A DNA stretch of 52,860 nucleotides. It comes from ZC4RG35 sp036375695 (GTDB taxonomy: Bacteria; Actinomycetota; Acidimicrobiia; Spongiisociales; ZC4RG35). The notes under the pieces are model-generated. The model was not told where the DNA came from and made no database searches. It was given only the letters and a program-made list of their open reading frames with translations. Location of the stretch: the NCBI GenBank assembly GCA_036375695.1, contig DASVBU010000043.1, positions 1 through 52,860 on the forward strand, given 5' to 3'. Position numbers and translations under genes: made by a program. This document shows positions 8,285 through 15,926 of this stretch, piece after piece (position 1 is the first letter of the stretch; every line of letters begins with the position of its first letter).

Positions 8285-9855
8285 GACCGCCCGTCGGCAT
8301 GGGCCGTGCCGCCCTGATCATCGGGGCGAGCGTGCTCCTCTCCCGGATCCTGGGTCTGCTGCGAGAGGTCCTCCTGGCGACCATGTTCGGGGTCACCATC
8401 GAAGGCGACCTCTATCGGCACGCCTTCCTGGTGCCGGACTTCCTCAACTATCTGGTCGCCGGCGCCTACCTGACCATCACGTTGGTGCCCCTCCTCAGCC
8501 GGCGTCTCGAGGAGGGTGGCCCGCAGGCGGCCAGCCACGCGTTCACGGCCGTCTTCCGCTTCGTCGCCATTTTCATCGTCGTCCTCACCGCTCTCATGTG
8601 GGTGTTCGCCGAGCCTCTGGTCCGCCTCGTCTTCCCCGATGTCGCCGACCAGGCGCGTCTCACGTCGCTCACCCGGATCGCCCTGCCGGCGCAGGTGTTC
8701 CTCGTCCTCGGGTCGCTCCTGATGGCGGTCCAGTACACACACCGTCGGTTCCTCTTCCCGGCGATGGCACCCCTCGTCTACAACGGCGGGATCATCCTCG
8801 GCGGCCTGGTCGGCGCGGCGATCGGCGACCCCGGGCCGGAGTCCTTCCTCGTGGGCGCGGTCGTCGGGTCGGCGGTGGGCAACTTCCTGCTGCAGTGGGT
8901 CGGGGCCCGGCCGACCGGGACCTGGTTCGTCCCCGGCCGCGATCGGGCCGCCGTCCGCGACTACCTGCTTATGGCCCTCCCGCTCATGATCGGGCAGTCG
9001 GTGGCCGTGCTCGACGAGCAGTTCGTCCGCTTCTTCGGTCAGGTGGAGGAAGGCGCCACGTCCGCCCTCTCGTTCGCCCGGCAGCTCAACATGCTCCCGG
9101 TGGGTGTCGTCGCCCAGGCGGCGGGGGTGGCGGCGTTCCCGTTCCTGGCGCGCCTCGCCGCCCGTGGCGACATACCGGCCCTCCATCGGACCACCGCCAG
9201 GACGACCCGGGTAACGATCTTCGTCTCGGCTGCGGCGACTGCGGCCCTGGTGGCCCTGGCGGAGCCACTCGTCCGGGTCCTCTTCGCCTACGGGCGATTC
9301 ACCGCGTCGGACACGACGGTGGTGGCGGCCCTCCTCACCGTGTACGCGTTCTCCATCCCTCTCTGGGGGATCCATCAGATCATGTCCCGCCACTTCTACG
9401 CCCAGGGTCGTATGTGGCTGCCCGTTGTCATCGGGACCGCGGCGGTCGTGCCCACCGTTCCGATGTGGCTGCTGGGACGGGCGACGTCGGGCGAGCGGGG
9501 CATGGCGCTGGCGTCGACGCTGAGCATGCTGCTCTACGCCGCCGCACTGGTGGTCGCCTGGTGGCGCGAGTCGGGCGCGGGCATCGCCGGAACCCTCATC
9601 CCGACCATCTTCCGATCTGCGATCGCGGCCGCCCTGGCCGGCCTGGCAGGCAGGGCGGTGGCACGTTCGATGTTCTCCGTGGGTGACAACCCGATCGTCG
9701 GGGTGCTCACGCTGTTCGTGGCCGGTGCGGTGACGGCGGTGGTGTTCGTGATCAGCGCGCTCGTGGTGCGGGCACCCGAGTTGAAGGAGGTGACCCGGAG
9801 GCGTCGCGTCAGCGACGGACCGACGGCGCTGCCGGAAACACTCGATCCGGAGTGA
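8281..9855 (+). CDS. murJ: Lipid II flippase MurJ/MviN family
   Basis: A 524-aa polytopic protein with about 14 hydrophobic helices. The N-terminal block SVLLSRILGLLREVLLA is the MviN signature, and DEQFVRFFGQVEEGATSAL lies mid-protein. It flips the peptidoglycan precursor lipid II across the membrane. The TTG at 8281 overlaps the upstream stop (TTGA) and has GGGAG 7-11 nt before it; an ATG at 8299 is the alternative and would shorten it by six residues. There is no long C-terminal pseudokinase or extracellular extension of the kind found in mycobacterial MviN. Confidence 0.92.
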   Translation: MRPPVGMGRAALIIGASVLLSRILGLLREVLLATMFGVTIEGDLYRHAFLVPDFLNYLVAGAYLTITLVPLLSRRLEEGGPQAASHAFTAVFRFVAIFIVVLTALMWVFAEPLVRLVFPDVADQARLTSLTRIALPAQVFLVLGSLLMAVQYTHRRFLFPAMAPLVYNGGIILGGLVGAAIGDPGPESFLVGAVVGSAVGNFLLQWVGARPTGTWFVPGRDRAAVRDYLLMALPLMIGQSVAVLDEQFVRFFGQVEEGATSALSFARQLNMLPVGVVAQAAGVAAFPFLARLAARGDIPALHRTTARTTRVTIFVSAAATAALVALAEPLVRVLFAYGRFTASDTTVVAALLTVYAFSIPLWGIHQIMSRHFYAQGRMWLPVVIGTAAVVPTVPMWLLGRATSGERGMALASTLSMLLYAAALVVAWWRESGAGIAGTLIPTIFRSAIAAALAGLAGRAVARSMFSVGDNPIVGVLTLFVAGAVTAVVFVISALVVRAPELKEVTRRRRVSDGPTALPETLDPE

Positions 9856-10012
9856 GCTGCGGGGTCGCCCGCACCCACGCCGGGAGCATCGAGTCGGGTT
9901 GACCACCGAGGGCTCGAGCAGCGGCCTCCTCGCGTGCCAGGTGATCGATCACGATGGCGATCACCGCCGCCTCGAACTCTCCGGCCCCGCCCTGGATATG
10001 GAGATCAGTCAT
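9809..10012 (-). CDS. Small protein, acyl-CoA carboxylase epsilon-like
   Basis: 67 aa, with EAAVIAIVIDHLAREEAAARA followed by a Trp-containing tail (MLPAWVRATP). This helix-plus-W pattern resembles the small epsilon subunits of actinobacterial acyl-CoA/propionyl-CoA carboxylases, which bind the carboxyltransferase subunit. The start overlaps the mce stop by 8 bp, fitting a link to methylmalonyl-CoA metabolism. The stop overlaps the murJ 3' end by 47 bp on the other strand. The family call rests on a short match and is tentative. Confidence 0.6.
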   Translation of the reverse strand: MTDLHIQGGAGEFEAAVIAIVIDHLAREEAAARALGGQPDSMLPAWVRATPQLTPDRVFPAAPSVRR

Positions 10013-10415
10013 GGCTCGGCTCCAACAACTCGATCAGGGTCCCGCCGAGATCGGCCGGGTGGACGAAGGCGATCCTGGCCCCCCGGCCGCCCGGACGTGG
10101 GTGTTCGTCGACCAGCCGCGCCCCCCGGGCTCGCAGATGCTCGAGGGCAGCGTCGATGGAGCTGACGGCGAAGGCGATGTGGTGCATTCCCTCACCATGC
10201 TTTGACAGGAACCGACCCACCGGGGTTTCGGGGCCCAAGGGCATGAGCAGTTGAACGAAGGAGCCCCCGACCGGGATCATCGCCTCCTCGACCCCCTGGG
10301 ACTCCACCACCTCCCGGTAGAGCGGCTCCACGCCGTAGCGATCCGCATAGCCGGCGATGGTGGCATCGAGATCATGGACGGCGATGCCGACGTGATCGAG
10401 ATTGAGGAGTTTCAT
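10005..10415 (-). CDS. mce: Methylmalonyl-CoA epimerase
   Basis: 136-aa vicinal-oxygen-chelate protein that interconverts the (S) and (R) forms of methylmalonyl-CoA in propionate metabolism. It has the two beta-alpha-beta-beta-beta modules. Metal-ligand candidates are H8 in LDHVGIAV, Q in SFVQLL, H in GMHHIAF and E in LIELLEP. The length matches the family. It is followed, with an 8-bp overlap, by the epsilon-like small gene. Its start sits at the edge of the TTGGTAC repeat region. Confidence 0.93.
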   Translation of the reverse strand: MKLLNLDHVGIAVHDLDATIAGYADRYGVEPLYREVVESQGVEEAMIPVGGSFVQLLMPLGPETPVGRFLSKHGEGMHHIAFAVSSIDAALEHLRARGARLVDEHPRPGGRGARIAFVHPADLGGTLIELLEPSHD

Positions 10416-10436
10416 GTACTTGGTGTCTGGTACTCA

Positions 10437-10503
10437 GTACTTGGTACTTGGAGTCAGACCACCGTACTGCGTGTCGGGTTTCCAAATACCAAGTACCAAG
10501 TAC
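10437..10503. repeat. GTACTTGG-type inverted repeat between mce and thiolase
   Basis: Perfect 15-bp inverted repeat: GTACTTGGTACTTGG at 10437-10451 and CCAAGTACCAAGTAC at 10489-10503, with a 37-nt spacer. Each arm is itself built from the tandem unit GTACTTG. Further partial units lie at 10416-10434 (GTACTTGGTGTCTGGTAC). It could fold as a hairpin or be a mobile-type palindromic repeat. Confidence 0.7.
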
Positions 10504-10542
10504 CCGCTCGACCGCGATCCGGCCGCACCCGTCCCGGCTCCT

Positions 10543-10548
10543 TACAAT
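10543..10548 (+). promoter_or_regulatory. -10 hexamer TACAAT for the thiolase
   Basis: TACAAT (5 of 6 to consensus) ends 7 nt before the ATG at 10556, with no Shine-Dalgarno between. It predicts a leaderless mRNA. Confidence 0.55.
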
Positions 10549-10555
10549 CCCTCCA

Positions 10556-11716
10556 ATGACCGTCATCACCGGCATTGCCCGGACACCGATCGGCAGGTAC
10601 GGAGGAGCCCTCCGCTCCATGCGCGCCGTCGAACTCGGCGGAGCCGCCATCGCCGGGGCGATGGAGCGCTCCGGAGTCGATCCTGCCGCCATCGACGAAG
10701 TCCTCTTCGGCCACGTCCTCCAGGCCGGGGAGGGCCAGATCACATCCCGTCAGGCCGCGGTGGCCGGGGGTCTGCCCATGACCGTGCCCTGCACCACCAT
10801 CAACAAGGTCTGCCTCTCCGGCATGTCGGCCATCGGCCTCGCAGACAGAGCCATCCGCCTCGGCGAGGCCCAGTTCGTCGTAGCCGGCGGGATGGAGAGC
10901 ATGACCAATGCCCCGCACGTGATCCGCGACCTTCGCTGGGGAGTCCGCATGGGCGACGCCAACGTCGTCGACGTGATGCAGCACGATGGTCTCTTCTGTG
11001 CGTTCGACCAGTGCACGATGGGCGAGTCGTCCGACCTCAAGAACGAGCGTCTCGGGATCACCCGGGAGGAGCAGGACGAATGGGCCGTGCGCAGCCATCA
11101 GCGCGCCGAGGAGGCGACGCGCTCGGGCCACTTCGCCAAGGAGATCATCCCGGTCCAGGGCCCCGACGGGCCGATCGAGACCGACGAGGGCATACGGTCG
11201 GGGACCACCATCGAATCCATCGCCCGGCTCCGACCAGCCTTCTCCCCTTCGGGGACCATCACGGCGGCCAACGCCTCCCAGATCTCCGACGGCGCAGCTG
11301 CAGTCGTGGTGGCATCCGAGGAGGCCGCCCAGGCGGTGGGCGCTCCGGTCCTCGCCCGGATCCTGGCCTATGGCCAGGTGGGCGGCGTCGACGCCACCCT
11401 GCACGAGCGACCGGCGGAGGCATTGCAGATCGCGCTGAAGCGGGCCGGCCTCTCCCCCAACGACCTGCACGTCGTGGAGATCAACGAGGCATTCGCGGCC
11501 GTGTCCCTCTGGTCGGCCCGACTCCTCGACCTGCCGATCGACAAGGTCAACGTCCACGGTGGCGCGGTGGCACTGGGCCACCCTCTGGGCGCGACGGGCG
11601 CGCGGCTCGTGGTAACGCTGGTCAACGCCCTCATGGCCCGGGGAGGCGGGATCGGTGCCGCCACACTGTGCGGCGGCGGCGGGCAGGGCGACGCCATGAT
11701 CCTCGAAGTTCCCTGA
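10556..11716 (+). CDS. Thiolase (acetyl-CoA acetyltransferase type)
   Basis: 386 aa. Nucleophile Cys in TTINKVCLSGM (about residue 88), NEAFA block, GGAVALGHPLGATGARL with the catalytic His, and the C-terminal CGGGGQGDA with the second Cys. It condenses or cleaves acyl-CoA (acetoacetyl-CoA thiolase or beta-oxidation). The ATG at 10556 is chosen because homology (MTVITGIARTPIG) begins there and TACAAT lies 7 nt upstream. The stop overlaps the glpX start (TGATG). Confidence 0.94.
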   Translation: MTVITGIARTPIGRYGGALRSMRAVELGGAAIAGAMERSGVDPAAIDEVLFGHVLQAGEGQITSRQAAVAGGLPMTVPCTTINKVCLSGMSAIGLADRAIRLGEAQFVVAGGMESMTNAPHVIRDLRWGVRMGDANVVDVMQHDGLFCAFDQCTMGESSDLKNERLGITREEQDEWAVRSHQRAEEATRSGHFAKEIIPVQGPDGPIETDEGIRSGTTIESIARLRPAFSPSGTITAANASQISDGAAAVVVASEEAAQAVGAPVLARILAYGQVGGVDATLHERPAEALQIALKRAGLSPNDLHVVEINEAFAAVSLWSARLLDLPIDKVNVHGGAVALGHPLGATGARLVVTLVNALMARGGGIGAATLCGGGGQGDAMILEVP

Positions 11717-12711
11717 TGGCCGAGCCGATCGAGCGCAACCTCGGGCTGGACCTGGTCCGCGTCACCGAGACCGCCGCCCTGGGGGCGGCGCGGTGGCTGG
11801 GCCGCGGTGACAAGGAGGCCGTCGACCAAGCCGCCGTCGACGGGATGCGTCTCCACCTCTCCACCCTCGACATCGACGGGGTCGTCGTCATCGGCGAAGG
11901 CGAGAAGGACGAAGCCCCGATGCTCCACAACGGCGAGAAGGTGGGGAGCGGTGCCGGGATGGTGGTCGACGTCGCGGTCGACCCCATCGACGGGACCACC
12001 CTCACCGCACATGGTCTCCCGGGCGCCATCTCCGTGATCGCCATCGCCGAGGGACGGGGAACCGTGTACGCACCGGGCCCGCTGGTCTACATGGACAAGA
12101 TCGCGGTTGGGCCCGACGCCGCCGGTCTCATCGACCTGGAGGGGCCGATCGCCGACAACCTGCGCAAGATCGCCAAGGCGCGGGGCAAGGAGCTCGGGGA
12201 GCTGCGATGCCTGATCCTCGACCGGGACCGCAACCGTCGGCACATCGAGGAGGTGCGGGCCGTGGGCGCCCGGATCTCGTTGTTCCGCGACGGCGACGTC
12301 GCCGCCGCCATCGCCACGGCCGAGGACGACGAGGAAGTGGACGTCATGTTGGGCATCGGCGGGTCACCGGAGGCAGTGATCGCCGCCGCCGCTCTCAAAT
12401 GCATGGGTGGCGAGATCCAATGCCGGCTCTGGCCGCGCAACGAAGAGGAACGTCTCCAGGCCAACGACCTCGGTCTCGACCTCGACCAGGTCCTCACCAC
12501 CGGCGACCTCGTCTCCTCGGACAACGTCTTCTTCGCCGCCACCGGTGTCACCGGAGGCGAGTTCCTGAGACCGGTGGTCTTCGCCGGGGAGGAGAAGGCG
12601 GTCACCCATTCGGTGATCATGCGGTCCAAGACCGGGTCGATCCGGTACATGGAGGCGCATCACGACCTGCATCGTCTCCGGGAGCTCTCCGAAGACGGGA
12701 TCCTGGACTAG
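11716..12711 (+). CDS. glpX: Fructose-1,6-bisphosphatase class II
   Basis: 331 aa. It hydrolyses fructose 1,6-bisphosphate to fructose 6-phosphate for gluconeogenesis. Metal- and substrate-binding motifs are GEGEKDEAPM and DPIDGTT in the first third, then LGIGGSPEA. This is the type II GlpX enzyme of actinobacteria. Translation is coupled to the thiolase by the TGATG overlap. Two-stem repeat copy C follows the stop. Confidence 0.95.
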   Translation: MAEPIERNLGLDLVRVTETAALGAARWLGRGDKEAVDQAAVDGMRLHLSTLDIDGVVVIGEGEKDEAPMLHNGEKVGSGAGMVVDVAVDPIDGTTLTAHGLPGAISVIAIAEGRGTVYAPGPLVYMDKIAVGPDAAGLIDLEGPIADNLRKIAKARGKELGELRCLILDRDRNRRHIEEVRAVGARISLFRDGDVAAAIATAEDDEEVDVMLGIGGSPEAVIAAAALKCMGGEIQCRLWPRNEEERLQANDLGLDLDQVLTTGDLVSSDNVFFAATGVTGGEFLRPVVFAGEEKAVTHSVIMRSKTGSIRYMEAHHDLHRLRELSEDGILD

Positions 12712-12715
12712 CAAC

Positions 12716-12788
12716 AGGATGAGTCCCCCAGCCGAAGGCTGGGGGAAAGTACCGCCGCAGAGCGGAGCGGAGGCGGGGGTAGGGGGGT
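12716..12788 (+). repeat. Two-stem intergenic repeat, copy C
   Basis: AGGATGAGTCCCCC begins 5 bp after the glpX stop. The first stem is CCCCCAGCC-GAA-GGCTGGGGG, then AAAGTACCGCC, a second stem and GGGGGTAGGGGGGT. It is the most complete copy of the family and could also act as a terminator of the thiolase-glpX mRNA, though it has no U-run. Confidence 0.75.
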
Positions 12789-12848
12789 GCCGAACCGGTC
12801 CAAGACCTCAGTACGACTTGGGTCTGTAATAACGCGACGTATTGGTTT

Positions 12849-12854
12849 TAGAAT
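12849..12854 (+). promoter_or_regulatory. -10 hexamer TAGAAT overlapping a TTTTAGA box
   Basis: TAGAAT (5 of 6 to consensus) ends 5 nt before the ATG at 12860. It overlaps GGTTTTAGAAT, the motif repeated four times in front of the lipoprotein gene at 13643, suggesting autoregulation. Confidence 0.5.
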
Positions 12855-12859
12855 GCCTC

Positions 12860-13501
12860 ATGGGCTCATATCACCGCGCCGACCTCGAGGCGCTGTCGTC
12901 ACTCGCCGAGCCGGTGCGGCAGGCCCTCTACGACTACGTCGCATCGTCCGACGACGCCGTGAGTCGTGACGATGCCGCGGCGGCGGTCCAGGTCTCCAGA
13001 CAGGTCGCCGCCCATCATCTCGATCGTCTCGCCGCCGACGGACTCCTCGAAGTGGAGTTCCGCCGTCTCACCGGCAAGACCGGCCCGGGTGCCGGGCGAC
13101 CGGCCAAGCTCTACCGCCGGTCGGAGCAGGACCATCAGGTGTCGATCCCGCCACGGCGCTATGTCCTCGCCGCCCAGATCCTCCTCGACGCCGTCCGGTT
13201 CGGGGACCTTCCGAGGGAGACCCTGGTCGAGGCGGCGCGTCGCACCGGCAGGGAGATCGGAAGGGAGGGACTCGCCCAGGCGCTCGAGGAGACCGGATAC
13301 GAGCCGGTGACCACCAATGGGGAGATCCGATTCCGCAACTGCCCGTTCCATGCCCTCCGCGAGCAGGACCAGGAGACCACGTGCTGCCTCAACGTGGCCC
13401 TGGTCGAGGGGATGGTGGAGGGCTCGGGCACCGACGCCGACGCCCGGTTCGCCCCCGAAGACGGCTACTGCTGCGTCCGCCTCTCCGTTCGCCCCTCCTG
13501 A
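12860..13501 (+). CDS. HTH regulator with C-terminal cysteine cluster (SufR-like)
   Basis: 213 aa. The N-terminal winged helix-turn-helix (about residues 10-75, containing VSRQVAAHHLDRLAADGLL) resembles the ArsR/DeoR fold. The C-terminal third holds Cys residues in NCPFH, TTCCLN and GYCCVRL, the spacing seen in Fe-S-sensing repressors such as SufR. I infer a redox- or iron-sulfur-responsive repressor; no suf genes are in the window. I chose ATG 12860 rather than the TTG at 12842 because the -10 TAGAAT lies between them. The shared TTTTAGA boxes point to the lipoprotein at 13643 as a target. Confidence 0.8.
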   Translation: MGSYHRADLEALSSLAEPVRQALYDYVASSDDAVSRDDAAAAVQVSRQVAAHHLDRLAADGLLEVEFRRLTGKTGPGAGRPAKLYRRSEQDHQVSIPPRRYVLAAQILLDAVRFGDLPRETLVEAARRTGREIGREGLAQALEETGYEPVTTNGEIRFRNCPFHALREQDQETTCCLNVALVEGMVEGSGTDADARFAPEDGYCCVRLSVRPS

Positions 13502-13540
13502 CGCCATCCCCCTTCGACGCCCAGGGCCTTCCCACGTCAC

Positions 13541-13612
13541 GTTCTAAATCTACTCTTGACAAGTTTTAGAAAGTCTGGCAGTCTAAAAGTTATCCGATCA
13601 CGATTTAGAGAG
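13541..13612 (+). promoter_or_regulatory. Promoter with four TTTAGA/TCTAAA operator boxes
   Basis: TTGACA (-35) at 13556-13561 precedes a weak -10 around 13580-13587. Four copies of one half-site in alternating orientation surround it: GTTCTAAATC (13541), GTTTTAGAAAG (13563), GTCTAAAAG (13581) and GATTTAGAG (13602). The same box overlaps the -10 of the regulator at 12860. This is a dense operator, likely bound by that regulator. Confidence 0.6.
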
Positions 13613-13642
13613 ATCCTCGGATCGGAAGAGAGGAGAGACGCC

Positions 13643-14374
13643 ATGACCACCCGCCAGCGGATCGTCGCACTGGTGGCAGCGACGACACTGGGATTGGCCG
13701 GCTGTGCCGCCGCTTCGGAGCAGCCGGAGGCCCAGGCGCCGACGACCACCCTGGCCAACCCCACCACGACGCTCCCCGCCCCGACCACCACCCATGACCA
13801 TCCCTCCACGACCGCGGCGGGCGGGGACTACGGGCCCCATGTCATGTTGAGCAACCGAATGCGGGACCTGTGGGCCGAGCACATGTTCTGGACCTACTTC
13901 ACCGTCGACGCCTTCTTCAACAACCCGGAGGAGCTCCAGCCCAACCTCGACCGCCTCCTGGCGAATCAGGTCGAGATCGGCGACGCCATCAAGCCCTTCT
14001 TCGGGGAGGAAGCCGGAGATCAACTGGCCGCCCTGCTGACCGAGCACATCGAGCTCGCCGTGCCCGTGCTCACGGCGGCCCGTGACGGCGACTCCGAGGC
14101 ACTGGATGCCGCGCTCGACGACTGGTATGGCAACGCCCAGGACGTGGCCGAGTTCGTGTCCGCCGCCGGACCCGAGGCCTGGCCACTCAACGTGACCAGC
14201 CCGATGCTCAAAGGTCACATCGACAGCACAGTGGTCTATGCCACCGCCCTGCTGGAAGGTGATTACCCCAGGGCGATCGCCGAGTTCGACCGGGCCTACG
14301 ACCACATGATGATGCTCTCCGAGGCCCTCTCGGCCGGGATCATCAACCAGTTCCCCGAGCAGTTCGCCAACTGA
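13643..14374 (+). CDS. Secreted lipoprotein, helical His/Glu-rich domain
   Basis: 243 aa. A signal peptide ends in the lipobox LAGC (Cys near residue 19), followed by a Thr/Pro-rich linker to about residue 60. The remainder is all-helical, with conserved-looking polar clusters LWAEHMFWT, LLTEHIEL, LKGHIDST and YDHMMM, suggesting a four-helix bundle that could bind metal. Similar domains without a signal peptide occur in other bacteria as proteins of unknown function. AGGAGAG at 13631-13637 sets the ATG. The promoter carries four copies of the box found at the upstream cysteine-rich regulator. Confidence 0.8.
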   Translation: MTTRQRIVALVAATTLGLAGCAAASEQPEAQAPTTTLANPTTTLPAPTTTHDHPSTTAAGGDYGPHVMLSNRMRDLWAEHMFWTYFTVDAFFNNPEELQPNLDRLLANQVEIGDAIKPFFGEEAGDQLAALLTEHIELAVPVLTAARDGDSEALDAALDDWYGNAQDVAEFVSAAGPEAWPLNVTSPMLKGHIDSTVVYATALLEGDYPRAIAEFDRAYDHMMMLSEALSAGIINQFPEQFAN

Positions 14375-14387
14375 GGCCCACCCACCG

Positions 14388-14422
14388 ACCGCCCGGGCCC
14401 GTCCCCTCAGGGCCCGGGCGGT
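14388..14422. terminator. Bidirectional hairpin terminator
   Basis: Perfect 13-bp inverted repeat ACCGCCCGGGCCC / GGGCCCGGGCGGT with a 9-nt loop, between the convergent lipoprotein and methyltransferase genes. It lacks a clear U-run on either strand. Confidence 0.65.
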
Positions 14423-14431
14423 CTCAGGTCT

Positions 14432-15235
14432 TCAGAGCGGTTTGGTCCCGGTGATGAGCAGATAGGTGGGCGGCGTCCGGTACATGGCCTCCACCGCCCG
14501 GCGGATCTGGGGCTCCGCCTCTTCCCAGCGTCCCTCCGACTCGAGGAGCGACCGGGCCATGACCAGGGAGGGGAAGACGGCCATGAACTGCTCCGCCCGC
14601 TCCTCGGGCTCACCGTCACCGGCGAGAGTGATCACCGCCGGAGCGAACTCGAGCCGGAGCCGGTCTCCGAAGACCGACCGGACGTGCTCGGGATCCCCCC
14701 AGAGCAGGGGCGACCGGGAGCCGGGTGGCGGTGGCGGGAGGAAGCGGGCGACGGTGCGGAACATGTCGCCGACGGTCCCGCCGGGATCCCACGTCGCCAG
14801 CGCCATGCGCCCACCGGGTCGGAGCACCCTGGCGATCTCGGCAGCGGAGACCTCGTGCCGGGGTGTGAACATGACACCGAAGGTGGACAGGACGACGTCG
14901 AACGAGGAGTCCTCGAACGGGAGGGCCTCGGCGTCGCCTTCGACGAACTCGACCGTCACGTCCGCTTCTGCGGCGCGGCGCCGGCCGGCTCTGAACAGCT
15001 GCGGGGTCAGATCGACCCCCGTGACCCTGCCACCCGCCTGTGCCGCCTGAATGGCGGCGTTTCCGCTGCCACACGCGACATCGAGCACCTCGTCACCGAC
15101 CTCCACACCGGCGAGCCGGGTGACGACGCCACCGGCCTCCCAGATGCCGTCGACCACTGCGTCGTAGTCCCCGGACGACCATGTCACCCTCGCCCTGGTC
15201 TTCATCTCGTCGACCCATCCGAGATCGACAGTCAT
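14432..15235 (-). CDS. Class I SAM-dependent methyltransferase
   Basis: 267 aa. Motif I is VLDVACGSGNAA (about residues 49-60), the acidic end of beta 2 is VTGVDLTP, and FDVVLSTFGVMF with ARVLRPGGRMAL form the later motifs typical of UbiE/methyltransf-11 proteins. The substrate cannot be told. It is divergent from the TetR regulator at 15314; two CGACCGATCG boxes lie between them, so it is the probable target of that regulator. Confidence 0.85.
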   Translation of the reverse strand: MTVDLGWVDEMKTRARVTWSSGDYDAVVDGIWEAGGVVTRLAGVEVGDEVLDVACGSGNAAIQAAQAGGRVTGVDLTPQLFRAGRRRAAEADVTVEFVEGDAEALPFEDSSFDVVLSTFGVMFTPRHEVSAAEIARVLRPGGRMALATWDPGGTVGDMFRTVARFLPPPPPGSRSPLLWGDPEHVRSVFGDRLRLEFAPAVITLAGDGEPEERAEQFMAVFPSLVMARSLLESEGRWEEAEPQIRRAVEAMYRTPPTYLLITGTKPL

Positions 15236-15260
15236 GAGGCTCCTCCGTTCGAAACAAAAA

Positions 15261-15298
15261 CGACCGATCGGTCGGTAACAAACCTTACGACCGATCGT
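15261..15298. promoter_or_regulatory. TetR-type operators between methyltransferase and TetR gene
   Basis: CGACCGATCGGTCG (15261-15274) is a perfect 14-bp palindrome. A second copy of its core, CGACCGATCG, lies at 15288-15297. The region separates the divergent starts at 15235 and 15314 and is unusually AT-rich around the boxes. Confidence 0.6.
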
Positions 15299-15313
15299 GC
15301 TAATTTGTCAAGG

Positions 15314-15919
15314 GTGACCACCACCACCGACGGGCGAAGACTGCGTGGCGAGCGATCCCGTCGCGCCATCCTCGAGGCCGCCGCCACCCTCTCCAGCGTC
15401 GAAGGTCTCGAGGGGCTCTCGCTGGGGCGCCTGGCCGAGCATCTCGGGATGAGCAAGAGCGGGCTCTACGCCCACTTCGACTCCAAGGAGGACCTCCAGT
15501 TGGCGGTTGTCGAGACCGCAGTCGCCATGTACGGGCGGGACGTGATGGCAAAGGCCGCGGAGCACGAGCCCGGCATCCCTCAGATCGTCGCCTTCGCCGA
15601 CACCTTCCTCGAGTACATCGCAACGGGCCCCTTCCCCGGCGGCTGCTTCTTCATCGCCTCATTCCTCGACCCGGCGAACCTGAGACGACCGGTGAAGGAC
15701 GCACTCGCCAGGGCACAGAAGACGCTCCTCGACTTCTTCGCAACCAATGTCGACGTCGCCCGGAGGAAGGGTGACCTGCCGGAGGACATCGACCCCTCGG
15801 AGATGGCGTACGAGATCGACGCCATCCTGGTGGGCGCCGACGTCAACTTCGTGCTCTTCGAGGACCCGGTCCGTCTGGAGCGCGCCCGAGCCTCGGTCCG
15901 ACGTCTGCTCGGGGGGTGA
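15314..15919 (+). CDS. TetR/AcrR family transcriptional regulator
   Basis: 201 aa from a GTG start. The N-terminal HTH reads RRAILEAAATLSSVEGLEGL then LAEHLGMSKSGLYAHFDSKEDL (about residues 15-60), the TetR signature. The C-terminal domain is helical with FFIASFLD. It probably represses the divergent methyltransferase and itself through the palindromes at 15261-15298. No upstream ATG gives a plausible alternative start. Confidence 0.88.
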   Translation: MTTTTDGRRLRGERSRRAILEAAATLSSVEGLEGLSLGRLAEHLGMSKSGLYAHFDSKEDLQLAVVETAVAMYGRDVMAKAAEHEPGIPQIVAFADTFLEYIATGPFPGGCFFIASFLDPANLRRPVKDALARAQKTLLDFFATNVDVARRKGDLPEDIDPSEMAYEIDAILVGADVNFVLFEDPVRLERARASVRRLLGG

Positions 15920-15926
15920 CGACGGG

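Noticed and set aside
12716..12788. Possible hammerhead ribozyme in the repeats (GATGAGTCC ... GGGGGAAA resembles the CUGAUGA...GAAA core)
   Set aside because: The core is not kept: the 5' part reads GGATGA, not CTGATGA; copy E has GGATCAG and copy D GGATGTG; no conserved cleavage-site stem could be placed.
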